DNA of 64,000 nt from Corella eumyota (Eukaryota; Chordata; Ascidiacea; Phlebobranchia; Corellidae): NCBI GenBank assembly GCA_963082875.1, contig OY720103.1, forward strand, positions 5,456,001 to 5,520,000. The letters are read 5' to 3'. The notes beneath the pieces were generated by a model. It saw only the letters and a list, made by a program, of their open reading frames with translations. It searched no databases and had not been told where the DNA came from. Position numbers and translations under genes: made by a program. The first letter of the stretch is position 1. The number at the start of each line of letters is the position of its first letter. This document shows, one piece after another, positions 1-15,000 of the stretch.

Positions 1-44
1 TTTGTAACTAATAATATATAAATTATATATAATTTTATTGTTAG

Positions 45-3000
45 CGAAAAATTACAAAGGAATTTGATTCCACTCGAAAATTGGGGAAGATCCAATTTCA
101 CGGTTCAGGAAAAACCCCCAAAAGAAAAAACAAATTTGAAATTGGACAAAACGTTAAAATCACGTCGCCCAAAAAGTCTTTAGATGTAGGTTAAATAATA
201 AAAAAATTGGTAAATTTTTTTTTTCTGGTTGATAGCCTGCCCTAACAGTGGCATTTTAGATGTCAACACTTAGCTAATATTTGCCGGCGATAATTTACCC
301 ATACACCACAAAATGGCAGTTTTATTTATTTTAAAAGCATATAAATTGAACTTACCTTTATAAAGATGTACTTACCACTTAATTATGGGGTTTTTGATTT
401 GATTCGCACTTCTGGCGAGTTGTACTTGCAATAGTCTTAAATTCACAGTTTCTGTAGTTGATTCTCACTGCTAGCAAATATTAATTTTTATTTAGATAAA
501 AACTGGGGAATCAGGAGCTGTTGCAAAGAGAGGAAGACCAAGAAAGTCAAAAGAGGTAAAAACAAGTTTTTGTTGGGGCCGAGGGGGGTAAACAAACAAA
601 AGAAATCTTTATTTTAAACAACTTTGCACTACCCATTAGTCATTTTGTTTTGTACTGTTATGTTAAAATCTGTCTTTTTATTTTAGTTACCCAACCATAT
701 ATTAACTCAAAATGGCCCAATATTAACTCATATTATGTTAAATTAACTCAAAGAAAGCACTCGTGTTATCTCATTATGCAAAATTACTCCAAAACGGTCC
801 CATATTATTCCAATTACATAAAGCTATCCCAAAAAAACTCTACATTTTTTTTTGTATATATTTATCCTCGATGTGGGAAAGTCGAATGCGCGACCTAAAC
901 ATGAAGTAACATCAATTACTCCGACCCAGTCTCGAGTTGCCTGTGGCAGTTTGGGATATTATAGATTATAAATGCTTGATAATTATGCTGCTGATTACGT
1001 GCTGGCTCAGCATGAGTTCATACCGTTTATAGTGCCTTACTCGCAGGCGCTACAGCATGAGATCAGTGGGGATTGAACCCACGACCTCATGTGTGATGTA
1101 GAAAGTGTTCTTACCACTACACCAAGCTGTAGAAAGTGTTTTTACCACTACATGTAGAAAGTGTTCTTACCACTACACCAAGCTGTAGAAAGTGTTTTTA
1201 CCACTACATGTAGAAAGTGTTCTTACCACTACACCAAGTACATTTACCCAACATTGTTAAATTTATTTTATTATGTTCAAGTAACCAAAAATAATAAATT
1301 TTTACAGATAATCAGCAATCAGGGGGCAGTCCACTACATGATAAACCCTGATGTGGTTCAACAAATGCAACCTCATAAAAGTAACGAAAATCTTATTCCC
1401 AACCAAGCTATCGATATTTCCTTAAAGGACCCTGCATTCGAACTGAGGTTATTTTGTTTTCGAATTAAAAATAAAAATTTTAACAAGTATATAAGATTTA
1501 CAAAAACAAATTTTGGGTTGTTATTTTGGTTTGGTGTTTATTTTTCTGCATTTGTTCAAATTTTTTTTTTTTTAATTATTATTTTTTTAAATTTTAGGCA
1601 AAGTAATAGTTATTTGCCAAATGACAAGCTGGCAATTAGATCCTCAATATTACAAGACATTGATCAACTGGATATTATATTTAACGACATTTCTGCTATA
1701 CCACAGGTTAGATTCAGCTAAGTTTTGCATTTTCAAGTTTAGTTTTAATTTTTTTGGATCACTTGTAATTTCTGTTCCTTTAAAAAAATTAGAATGTTAA
1801 TGTAATTTAATGTGAGAACCATGAAAGTAACATAAACAATTATTAGCAAAACTAGTCAAAGGCCTGTCCTAAAGTCAGCAATTAAATTCCCGTTATATGG
1901 TTGCAACTTACAATCGATATTTGCTGCTGATAATTTAACTGCGCACCACAAATGACAGTTTTATGTATTTTGTAGGCCTTTAAGTTAAAAATATGTATAT
2001 ATATTTATCATACAAAAAGCTTTATTCACATATAGATAGTGATTTTAGAGCCAGGGTAAATATAGGTTTAAAATATGTAAACGTATTATTCAAAAACTGT
2101 AAAAGTAATGGAAAATTTGGTGAGGATTGTGGGTAGCAAAGAGTTTGTTCGAGGACTATAAACTACAAGAGATCCAATTTAATTAAATACAATTTTAAAA
2201 TGATATATATATTTAATTTAATCTTATAAAAATAGTTTTTGTAGGTTGGAAATTGTTTAAAAAACCTGAAATTTTTTATTTACTCAAAAAAATGATCGAA
2301 CAAAAATTGTTTTTAGATTTTGTGCAAAACTCGATCGGTCGATCTCGACTTGACCGCATTTCATTATTCTCTTATTGGCGGAAACACTGGATTGATTCGT
2401 TGCTTAGCAACCACGCTGTCTCGCTTGGGTGAGTTTGAGGTGAAGTCGAGCGAAGAAATTCCGATAATGTTAAAGGACAGCTGCGACACTCAGTAAATTT
2501 TTAAAATTATTTTTTTTAAGTTTTTAAATACAGTATACTTTGGGTCCAGGGTTTAATTCTTACTAGGGTATGTTTTATCATTATTAAGTTAGACTTGGGT
2601 TTTTGTTTGCTAATATCGGCTTTTAAATATTGTCTTTGGTTCAAAATTTAAGTTCTTGTTTTGATTTTTTTTTGTTCCAATGTTATGGGTTTATTTACCA
2701 CTATAAGCATATTGAAACATATCTACTAGATGAAAATTGTAAATTAAATTTATGTGGAAATATCGAATTTTTTTAAAATAAAACTTTAATTTTTTTAGAA
2801 ATGGATTTAAAGGTGAAGAATTATCGGCTGTGGATATCAGCAAAGGCCTAAAAGAGGGAAATCATGCTTTCTTAAAGGTTTTAAATCTTTTTGAATTTTT
2901 AGATAAAAGTTTTCTTTTATTTAATAGTCTACTAGTCGGTATAGTTGGCGTTTTAATTTCCTGTAATTTGGTAGCGAATAAATTTTCAGTGCACCACAAA

Positions 3001-6000
3001 TGGCAGTTTTATTTATTACATAGGCCTATAACTTGGTTATACATATTTATATATATCGTTCACTAAGCTTAATATATATATAAGCTCAATTTAACCTAAA
3101 TATTTTTTTGTAAGGTTAGAAAATAAAATATTTTTTATTTATTTTTTTAGGACTTAAAGCCAGTTTTTACCTCAGCCAGTGCATTGGCAAAGGACATCGC
3201 TTATTTTGCTTGTTCACAAGGATTAAAACCGGAAATCTTACAACTCTTAATTGATGTTTATCCTCAGACGAAAGATGTTGACATGAAGGTAACTATTTTT
3301 TTGAAAATATAATAGAAAATTGATTTCAATGTTTGAGTTTTCAAAATAATCAAAAAATTAGCAGCATGGTGTAGTGTTTTTTAAACTGTCCTAAATTCTC
3401 TTTGCCTGTGATTGTGCACTGTAGGAAAATCTCCTGCATGATATTTAAGGGGGCTACATAATGGAAGCACCGCAGTGGGGATCGAGCCCAAGGCCTTGTG
3501 CTGTGAAGCTAAGTGTCTTGTGCTTGGTTTTGCTACATAAGGTTCTGGTATCGATTCCAACTGCTTACAATCTAAAATGTCCCAACAATTGAAATTAAAC
3601 TTGATATCTTAGGTTCTCATTGGCTAATTTAAACATGCATTGAAATGCCCGCAACAGGAATTAAACTTTAAACTTTAAGTCCTAGCATTGTTTGGTAATG
3701 CTGCAACATGCTAGCAGAAGAAATTGAACTAAGAATATAAGATTTACAAAAAACAAACAATTAACTTAATTTTTTTAAATTTATTTTTAGGAGCTGTTGT
3801 TCGATAATATTCATCGAGCTCTGGAAATGGGAAATGTCGAGACTGCTCAGTTTCTAATCAGAACCTCTCGCCACGATGGGAATTCCCCCAAGGAAACCAC
3901 TAGCAGGGGATTAACCGAGTTGCACGAGTTGGTGTTGTATCTGGTCGAGCCATTACCCCCAGCTTTTACTGTGAGAAAAAAAATGTCAAAATTTTGTTTT
4001 ATGTGCTACTGCTAATTTAAATGGTACAATAGATAATATAGTTAGTTACGCAATGAAAAAATGACACAACCATTTTTTTTTTCCATTTTTATAGTTTTGT
4101 CATAGTTATTAATATTTTATATGGAATTTATATGATAACTTGTTAATCATAAATCTGGCAGTGTGGTGTAATGGGAAAAACACTTGGCCTTAGATCATGA
4201 GGTCATTAGTTCGGTCCTCACTGCTTCCTTGTAGCTCAAGAGTAAGGCATAACAAATAGTACAAACTTCTCCAAACCAATCAACAGATTAAATTTTCGGT
4301 CAAGATTTTTTTAAATATCGGTTTTTCCATATCGTGAATAAATTATACCAAAAAACAACTTTAAAACATTAAAACTTTTTAGAAAATGTAAAATAATTTT
4401 TAGACCTTTTAAAATTCCTAGATTAAAGACGCTAAGAAGAAAAGTGTTGACGTTCATCGCTTACAAGCAGTCCATTGCGCAGCATGTAACCCTAACTCAA
4501 CCTGTCTTAAACAACTTATAAGTGCAGCAAAGGAATGTCTTAACACTACAGATGGGAAGAATAGAAGACCTATTCATTATGCTGCAGCCTGCACCAGTAC
4601 CCAGCCTCTAGAGTTTTTGATTAACAAGTAAAAAATTATTTTTCTGTATAAATGTATTTCGTAATTTGGGAAGCTAACTTTATTGCCTATTCATAGGAAA
4701 ACATTTGTGCCCCGACCCAGTCTTAATTTGACATTGTTACCAGATAAATAACCTGCCAATTGGTTTTGAACTTGGTAGCTGTGGAAATTGAACCGTTCAC
4801 CTTACAATGTAAAGCCGAATGTTGTAACCACTACATAAAATTGCAGATTTTTTTTAGTACTGGTTGGGGGTTAAGTGTTCACACAGTCTCTAGAGGGGAT
4901 TAAGTGTTTGGCCAGGATCGTCTTAAGCATCATATTTAGGAGCGCTACCCATTGAAAACGGTGTTGAGCTAAGATATAACATTAAAAATATTATAATTTG
5001 TTAAAGGCAACTCATGACTGGATCAGGGTAACAATATGATTTTTTAGTTTTATAGTTTAGTATTTTTTATTATACAATTTTTGCATTTTCAGGGTAAGCA
5101 TTGAAGAGCAGGATGTAAATGGGATGACCCCGCTTATGATAGCGGCTGAATCGGGTCGCCATAAAAATGTTGATTTGATTTTAAAAACAGCAAGTAATTC
5201 ACGTGTTCTTGTGATTGTAAACGTAATTGAACGACCAGACCGTAGCAATAGGTCAGCAATACATTACGCAGCTCAGAATGGACATCATGTAAGTTTTTAG
5301 AATTATTTTGCTTTTAAATTCCCTTTAGTGGTCAAGACCCAAGGAAGTAGGTTTAAATTTCACTGCTGATAAACCATTCTTGGTAAAGGTTAACCAAGGC
5401 GTTATAGATTTAATTCTTATTGTAGCATCATAAATAACAATCTAGGGTTTGATTACAATTATTGGTATGTTTTAGCATCTAAATCTTAGCCAATTTTGAA
5501 GTTCCACTGCGTTTTTTGCGACAATATAAATGTTAAACGCTTTTATTTTTAATAAATCTAAAAAAAAGTTACATTTACATCATTTGGTTTAAATAACAAA
5601 AATTAAAATACTTTGATATAAAAAAAAACATTTTTAGAGGGTTGTTGAAATACTAGCCAAGTACAAAGCTGACTTGAGCAAACCTCTCAGCGTTTCTAAG
5701 GCTCGAGCCACTCCGTTGATGCTGGCTGCGGCACGAGGTCACATCCAGACATGCATGTCACTTATTGAGGTAACAACTTCTGTTGAATTGCCAGTCAACC
5801 GTTAGTACTTTGGTCTTTTTTAAGGTTGTAACAATATAAGGATGCGACTAAATCAAAAGTAATCGGTGGATTTGAGTATCTATATATAGCATTTGAACAA
5901 ACCCTGCTTTGACAGTATAAAAAGTAGTAAGCTTTAACCATTATTTGGACACTTATTGCACTTTATGAGTGTACATCACATCTTACAAATTGTTATTACT

Positions 6001-9000
6001 TGTACGAGTACTTGGACTCGGATTTGACTTGGGCCTATATTAGTGTGAAGTTCACAAAATTTACATTATATTCTAATTTGAAGTTATTTTTACTGGTATT
6101 AAATTTTTATGCCAGTGCCCCCGAATTTTAATTCTTAGAAACACAAATTTAAGGTCTGTATTAAAGACTGCATTTTAACCTATTTTAGCGCTAACTATTA
6201 AATCCTGCACACTGTTAATAGTTGTCTTTCAGTTTGCTGTCATATACTTAGGTCATATATATTGTCATTTTGTTATATATACAATTAATTAAAATTTTTC
6301 TTGTGTGTTACAGTATGGTGCCAGTATAGAAATACGGGACAAATTGCAAAGAACTGCACTAATTCATGCTGCTATTAATGGACATTATCCCGTTATATCT
6401 TATCTGCTTAACAAAGGTATTTAAGTGTGTAGTATATAAAAGTTTATTTAATCAAATGTTGGGTTTAAAACCTTTGGCCTTATAGCATGAGGTCATTGAT
6501 TCAATTTCCACTGCTTTTATGTTGTAGCACTCTTAAGTAAGGCGCTGTAAATGGTTCAAATTTTTGTAAAGCCCAAGATCAATCAGCAGATTAATTATCA
6601 GCAATTATAATTTATAATATCCCAACCTGCCAAAGGCAACTTGAAAGTGGGTCAAGGTGACAAATGAAACTTTATGTTGGGGCCTTCCAACATCGAGGAT
6701 AAAGCTATACACAACAAAAAAGTGTGTTATACTATGAGCCAAAAGGTATGGTGTTCAAGCTGCACCAACGCCACACTTTTCGCTGTTGTGCTCGGTCTTT
6801 ACAAAAAGCTAAGACACGTCACAACACCACACTCTTCCCCTATAAAAATAAATTTATTATTTTAAGATGTTAAGAAAAAAATTAAAATTAATTTTTTTCA
6901 TGAAGGTGCCGATCCCAATGTTTGTGATTCCTCAAACAATTCAGCCATTCACTACTCATCAGCTTATGGATGGTATCATTGTGTTTCTCTCTTGCTGCAA
7001 GCCTCAGCCAATCCTGATGTTTATAATGATAGAAAGGTATAGGAAAAAACTTTTTTATGGTGTGATGGTAGAACTGGATTACTGTCATATTGTTTAAAAT
7101 GATTTTTACTTAACAGACATTTTGCCAAATATTATATGCATAAAAACAAAACTGCATTGATACTGTGACAGTTTTTATTAACTCTCTTCTAACCTTAGCC
7201 TTTTTTAAAAAAATGCATCTTAAATTCCTAAAAAAAAACTGGGTAGATTAATTATCCGACAAAGATGATTAATAACATTTTAAACTGTCAAAGTTAAAGC
7301 AAGACTGGGATTGAGTAACTCAGGTTACTCTGTGTTTAGGTCTAACATGGACCTCCTTAAATCAAAAAAAATAAAAGAGCACCGGCAGCGTGGTGTTGTG
7401 GTGTAGAACACCGGCAGCGTGGTGTAGTGGTAAGAACTCTTGCTACATCACACATGAGGTTGTGGGTTCAATCCCCACTGATCTCATGCTGTAGCGCCCT
7501 TGAGTAAGGCGCTATAAACGGTATGAACTCCTGCTGAGCCAGCACTTAATCAGCAGCATAATTACCGGGCAATTATAGTCTCTATAATATCCCAAACTGC
7601 CACAGGCAACTCGAGACTGGGTCGGAGTAACTTATGTTACTCTATGTTTAAGTCGCGCATTCGACTTTCCCACATCGAGGATAAAAATAAATACAAAAAA
7701 AAAAAAAAAAAAAAATAACACAAAAAATGTGTGAAAATTAACTGATAACCAACAACTAAAAATTGTTTTCTGTTTTAGCATTAAATTTTTATTACATTTT
7801 TAAGATGCCTCCAATTGGAGTTGCACTGTTAAAAGATCACCGAGACATTGCTCAACTTTTATCTGATCATCATGCAGATGCAAACTTCCGAGACGAGCGT
7901 GGCCGCACTCTAGTGGACAAACTGTTGGTGGACGAAGCGTTGTCATGGAAACTAGTCGATAAAATCACTTATTTGTTGGAGAATTTTAAACCGGAAATTA
8001 ACGCACAGGATGTACAGGGAATGGGCTCAGTAAGTTTGTTGTGTTTTTTTTATTATTTTATTTGTACTAAGACATTTTTCATAGGGCCCTAAATGAAGTG
8101 CTAACTAGTTTCACAAAGTTGTTTAATAAGAAAATTTATTAGTAAGCCTATAACATTTTTTTATGCTGTTAGCTAAGCTATTATGAATTTTCTAATAGCT
8201 TTTTCAACCATTTTAAAATGCTTTCTTAAACCGCTTTAAAATGGGATTATGCCTCTTGTGATAGGGATTGCTTATGTTTTTAGTGGTTGCTATGTTGCTG
8301 TTGGGTATGCAAATTATTTTGTGGTTTTGTATAAAGTTTTTGAAGCATAAAGTTTTGAATTTCATTATTTCTGTTTTTGTATCTTAATTCTTTTATTTAA
8401 AACAACAATTTGGGGTGATTATTAGGACTATAATTCTAGGTTTGGTTTCTTTGCGCCATGAAAAAATGTAAAAATTGTCCATAATTTAAACAATATCGCC
8501 TTTCAAACATTTAAATATATTTTTCTGGATTAAATCTTTAAACTCTAAATTTTTCATTAAAATATAGCTTTTAAAATACCACAATGCCAATCAAAAGGTT
8601 ATTACACAGACTATATCACAATGTTAACAACAACCTAAACAGAACAGCCTAAAATATAACCAAGAAAAGTTTAAAAAAAAATTAAATCTTATTTTATAGA
8701 TCCACAACCTGTCTTCCAACAGTGTTCGTACAAACAAAAAAGTTGACCAAGAAAAGCAGTCAGTTAGTTTGTATTTGGCTGAGTTATTACTAGACAGAGG
8801 AGCTGAATTGAACATGGCTGATTACAGAGGAAGATTGCCACTTTATTTTGCTGTCGAAGACGTAAGATTATATTGAATTTTTGGGATTGAATTTTTTTTT
8901 AAAAAGTTTAGAATTTAGCTTTGTTGTTTTAATTTTAAAAAAGTTAATTTTTATGTGAATTAAATTTTTTTTGTTGTTTAAAAAATTAAGTTTAAAACTT

Positions 9001-12000
9001 CCTAAAATTTTTTCAAGTTTTTTAATAAATTTTTTAAACACAAAATTAAAATTTGATTGGACTGTTGCTAAATTTCTAAAGATTTTTTTCAATTCTTATT
9101 AAAAATTTTGAACCTTACTAGATTTCATATTTAAAAACAATTTAAATTACTTCTTTAGATGAACGTTCCATTAGTTGAATTATTTGTGAGACGGGGAACT
9201 CATTGTCCTCGTTCTACAAACTCGACCGGAGACAACGTTCTTCACATGATTGCTAAACACTGGCACCAAGGAAACATGGCCGACATTGTGTTTGGACTCG
9301 TTAACATGGTTTGTTTTAGTTTTAATATTTTTCAGTTTGTCTGCGTGTTTAAAAAAACAAAAAACAGCCTCGTGGTGTAGTGGTAAGAACACTTGCTACA
9401 CCACACACGAGGTCGTGGGTTCAATCCCCAATGATCTCATGCTGTAGCGCCTTTTAGTAAGGTGCTATAAACGGTATGATCTCGTGCTGAGCCAGCACTT
9501 AATCAGCAGCATAATTATCGGGCAAATATAATCTATAATATCCCAAACACTTGGCTTTATTATGTGAGGAGGTATTATGTGAGAAAACTTAAAAAAAGTC
9601 CAATCAGACAATGGTAGGGTTTGAACTCCCAACCTCATGTGGAGATGTTCATCATCTCTTTATACTATTGTCTAGAATTGATTTATGTTTACATATAAAC
9701 TTATGTTTACATATAGACTTCACAAACTGTGCAAGAATTAGCTGCTAGAAGAAACAAATATGGATTTACCCCATTAATTTTACTTACCAAAGCAATATCA
9801 GAGGTAACTTTATGCTTTCTATTTAAAAAAATGAAAAATTATTTATACCTAAAATTGTAAAATTTAATAATTTTCTAGTTTTTAAAAGGTACTAAATTAA
9901 ATATACTAAAACGTGCAAGTTCATGTTTTTTTCAAAAAAAAATTGAATATGTTATTTTTTAATGTATATTCTTAAAACAAAATTTAAAATCTCGTCTTCA
10001 CTGTGCCAACATCAGTTACTCTGGATCGGTCTAGAGTTTCTTTGAGCAATTTTAATATTTTTGATTATATTTTCCTAATAATTAATCTGCTTACTGGTTT
10101 TGACGTGGAAGGAGTTTGTACTGTTTATAGTGTCTTATTATGGGCGCTACAGTATGGAAACAAAAGGGATTGAACCCAGGACCTCATGTAGTAAAGCCAA
10201 GTGTTCTAATCACTACACCTTGAGAGCTGTTTGTTTGTTTATTATTACTTTTAAACAAAAAACTTATTTTTTGTTTTGTTTTTAGCATGCGAAATCAACT
10301 TCTGTTTCTTCTGATGTAGCGTCTGCAGAAAATCAAAAATTGGTAAAAAAATGTTTTTTTGATTTTTTGTTTGTTTGATTTGATATTGGTATGGTATAGG
10401 ATATTAGTTTATATTTGACAGTTTTGGATATTATTAAGCATTTTGCCAGATAATTAACCTACCAATTAGTTTTTAGCTTGGTAGGAGTTTAAACTCCTTA
10501 TACCACCTTATTTAAGGTTGCTATAACATAAAAGCAGTGAGAATCAAACCAAAGACCTCATGTTATGAAGCCAAGTATTTTAATAACTATACCTTGCCGT
10601 CAGTTAAAACAATATCATAAACCAAGAATTACAAAAAAAAATTAATTAAAAAAAAAATAAATATTTATTAGCAAAAACAACTTGAAGATAATGCCTGCCC
10701 ACTTATGGAGGCTTTAATTTTAGCGGCAAAATCGGACGTCAGCGCAATTGTTTGTAAAACTCGCAGAAATTACAAAAATATTCAAGATGAGGGAAAGACT
10801 GCTGCCCATTATCTTAGCAAGGCTTCTATTGATAAAGTAATTATTATTTTTGTGATAATTTTTAGCTTTTTCTTGAGCAATTTTTAAAATATTAAAAAAA
10901 AGTAGTTAAAAATATTTAAAAAAGTAAAATAATAATTTTTTTTTAATTTAATTTTTTAGGAATGCAAAGTATTTGCATGTCTTTTACGTCACAAGCCCCG
11001 TTTGGACGTGCTTGATGGACAAGGGTTGTCACCGCTTTTAGCGGCACTTTTATGCCACAACTGGCGTGCTGTACAAATGTTATTGGAAGTGGGAGCCCAA
11101 CTAAATTTTTGTTCGAACAACAAAAAACATAAATATCCTGCCGCTCCTTTAATATTAGCTGTAGCTAGACATGGGTAAGATATTTTTTGATATTTTAGAA
11201 TTTTTTTTTGTGTTTACTTTATTTTTTATTTTTTTTGTGATTTGTTTGTCAAAAGGCATTTTAATAAACCAGCAGTGGTTATCGAACCCTTTGCTTTTAG
11301 CTTTGTTTTAATTCTTTATTAAAACTACTTTATGCCAGCAGTAGGAATCAAAACTAAAACATTTGCTTTAACTTTTAACAAAATAAACCTACAATATAAC
11401 TCTAGTTTGAATTAAACCCTGGATTTGGGGGTTTTCGAGCTTTAAAAAGAGGCAACATACAGCATGTTCGCAGTGGAAATTAAACGTAAATAAAGTAAAT
11501 GGAAAAAAACAAGCATCACTTTACAATCTTACATAATGTAACTGTTGTTACTCTGACCCAGTCTTGAGTAACTTTGGCAGTTTGGGATATTATTGGTTCT
11601 GATGGTCAGTTTTCTCATTTGTTGTTTTGGTTCGACAGAAAATTTTACCAGTTACAGCACTTTACTGGAAGGTGCCACAACATAAAAGCTGTTGGAATCA
11701 AACCCGGGGTCTCATGATGTAAGGTTAAGTGCTCTAACCAATACACACTCGGATTTATTTTATTTCTTGGATTTAAATATATTGTTTTGCATATAAAGGC
11801 CAGGTGAGAAGAGTTTGTTGCCGGCTATAAGGTCGTTGTTACGAACAATTTCTGATATCAAACAAGTTTCTTGTGACCCAAGGAATGGAAGATCAGCGCT
11901 GATGTATGCAGTAGAAAAGGAAGAAGGTAAATAATTTTAAAAAGGAAAGAAAAAAATGTAAAAATAAATTTTTAAAAGTAAAAAAAGTTATTTTAAAATC

Positions 12001-15000
12001 TATAAATATATATTTTTTTTATTAACTTAAAGTGTTAGGTTTTCTGTATTAATATGGGTAAGAGTGTGTTGTATCATGTTAAAGTTGTCTGTAAACAATG
12101 GCTCATTGGTGAACAGTGTGGCATCGGTGAGGCTCAAACTTAAAACCATTTGGTTTGTAGGCTGATGCCATGACCGGTATACCACGCTTTCCGAATCTTT
12201 ATTTTAATGTAGTGTAGTAGGCTAATACAAATATTTGTATGTCCAATTACTAGACCTTTAAAATGAAATAAAAGGCATTTGTGGTGCACAAATAATGATT
12301 ATAAGCATGCATTAGTTTTTTTTTGTATATATCTTTATCCTCGATGTGGGAAAGTTGAATGCGCGAGTTAAACATAGAGTAGAGTAACATAAGTTACTCT
12401 GACCCAGTCTCGAGTTGCCTGTGGCAGTTTGGGAATTTATAGATTATAATTGCCCAATAATTATAATGCTGATTAAGTGCTGTTTTTACCTAATCACCAT
12501 ATCACCATACTATTACCTAATCACCATATTTAAAATGCAGCAAGTAAGATGGAAAACGACTAGAAATAATAATTTTAAGTTTTATAATTTTGTTAACCAA
12601 TATTTTTTAAACTATTTTGTCGAATTTTTAGAAATTGACTTGGTAAATGCTCTTCTGGAGAAGCAAGCATCCTTAAGTAAGACCGACTTCGAAGGAAGAA
12701 CAGCTTTACATCTTGCAGTAAATGCCAGTGGCCCAAGTTCTGCTCTATTTGACATCCCGGACTTGTTAATCGAGAAAGGAGCAAGTTTAACGACTTCCGA
12801 TCAGTATGGAAGGGTGCCACTGCATTATGCTTACACTAAGATACAAGATGAAGGGTAAGATTTGGAATTGGTGTTTGTTGGTTTAAAATGGTGCGATTAT
12901 AAAAAAATTGTTTTTTTTAAATTGGTGTTTTATGTAAAAAATTGTGTTTCCGGTTTAAAATGGTGTTTATCAAAAATAGCTGTTTTTATTAGAACTGGAG
13001 TTTATCGGTTTAAAATGGTGTATGTATGAATGAATTGTTTTATTGGTAAATTTTAGCTGATTTTTTTGTTTTATTCAATACAGTTGTATTAACTTTTGGT
13101 TAATTTATTTGTGTTGCAGAGGGGTAACGACCGGTGACTGTGACCCGATTGAGTTAACAACCCTACTTACTTCAGGAATGAAGGGTTCCGAAGTCGATTG
13201 TTGTGACTTAAAAGGTAACATTTTTTTAAAAAATTTTTTAAGTAAACTTAAAGACTAAGTTTTTTTTCAATAAATTTAAAGTAAAACTTTTTTAAATATT
13301 TTTTTGTATTGAGTTATATTAGTAAAATTTGGAAAAAAATCAAATGGCATTTTTCCGAGGGGGTTAATTCGAATGTCGATAAAATGGCATATTTTTAAAT
13401 ATGGTTCTTGGTCTTATTTTTATTTAGTATAATATTTTATGGTAATATGTATTTTATTGTCAGTACTTGTTTTTTATCCCTATTAAGGTCGTAGCCCCCT
13501 TCACGAAGCTGCACGCAAAGGGGCAATGATCTGCTGCATGCACTTAGTTGAAAGAGGAGCAAATATTAACCGCCAAGATCTGGATCAAAACACGCCGCTA
13601 AGTTTGGCAGTAAAAGCAGGGCATAACAGGTATTCATACATTTTGTCAGAACTTAAAGGATAAGAAATGCTTTTTATTGCTAGCCTGCTCTATAAATTAT
13701 TTATTTTTTGTATATATCTTTATCTTCGATGTGGGAAAGTCGAATGCGCGACTTAAACATAGAGTAACATTAATTACTCTGACCCAGTCACGAATTGCCT
13801 GTAGCAGTTTGAGACATTTCATAGATTTTAATTGCTTGATAATTAAACTGCTGATTAAGTGCTGGCTCAGCAGAAGTTTCATACCATTAATAGCGCCTTA
13901 CTCAAGGGTGCTACAGCATGAGAGCAGTGGGGATTGAACCCACGACATCATGTGTGGTGTAGCAAGTGTTCTTATCACTACACCATGCTGCCAGTAATTT
14001 TTAAGATTATATGTGTACTTTTCACAACACTCATGTTGTAGCACCTTCAAGTTAGGTGCTATAAGCAATACGATGCTGAGCCCATTTTTAACAGGCTTAT
14101 TATCTTTTACATAATAGTATTAAATACTGTCAAAAACTGTGTGTTAAACTAAATGCCGGCACATGATTAGTCTGTAAAGTCGGCCTCTTAAAATTGCAAA
14201 TAAAGATGTAAATATATGTTTATTACCTAATCTTAAACTTGCAGTTTAATGTTTGTGCTTGTATCAAGTTTAAAAGTTTACTTCATGCAGCAACATGTAA
14301 GCAGTAGGGATCAAACTCAGGACCTCAAGTTCTAATGCCAAGTGCATGTTACCACTGCACCAAACAGTCAGTTTTATATTTATTTTTTTTAATGTTCTAA
14401 AATTGTTTTTTTATATTTTATCTTAGTTGTGCTGTGATGTTGATCCAAAAGGGAGCGAATGTGAATTCAAATGTCATTACAATCCCGCTACCACCAGGAG
14501 GAGATAAAGAAAAGGAGCTAACCAAATGGAAATTAAAATCTTTGATTTTTCCACAAAGGAAACCAACTTGTGAACCAGTTTTCAAGGTAAATTAATTTTT
14601 TAAAAAGATTGTAAAAATAAAAAAAGTATTTTAATTGCAATTTTTTCTTAAATTCATAGTTTTTTAAAAATACAAAAATTTTTGTTATAAGCTTTAACGA
14701 CCATTTTACTTTTAAATTTTTTGATTTTTAAATTTACAAATGACATTTTTAGTTTTATATTTCATTTGTTTTTGTTAGTTTATTTTTGATGTTAATTTCA
14801 ATCACGATAATTTTTTAAACTGTTTTGTAAAATACATCCTTGATGTGGAGGGTCAATTTAGTGACCTAAATATAGAGTAACATTTGTTGCTTTAACCCAG
14901 TCTCGAGTTGACTTTAAAATATTATTGATAATACATTTCATATAATTAATCTGTGAATTGTGGTATGACTTAGCAAAAGTTTATATTGTTCATAGCATCT

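Noticed and set aside
7411-7500. tRNA gene candidate in an intron
   Set aside because: Box A-like and box B-like motifs are present but the cloverleaf stems do not pair and SINE tail and A-run follow; the same holds for the other copies.
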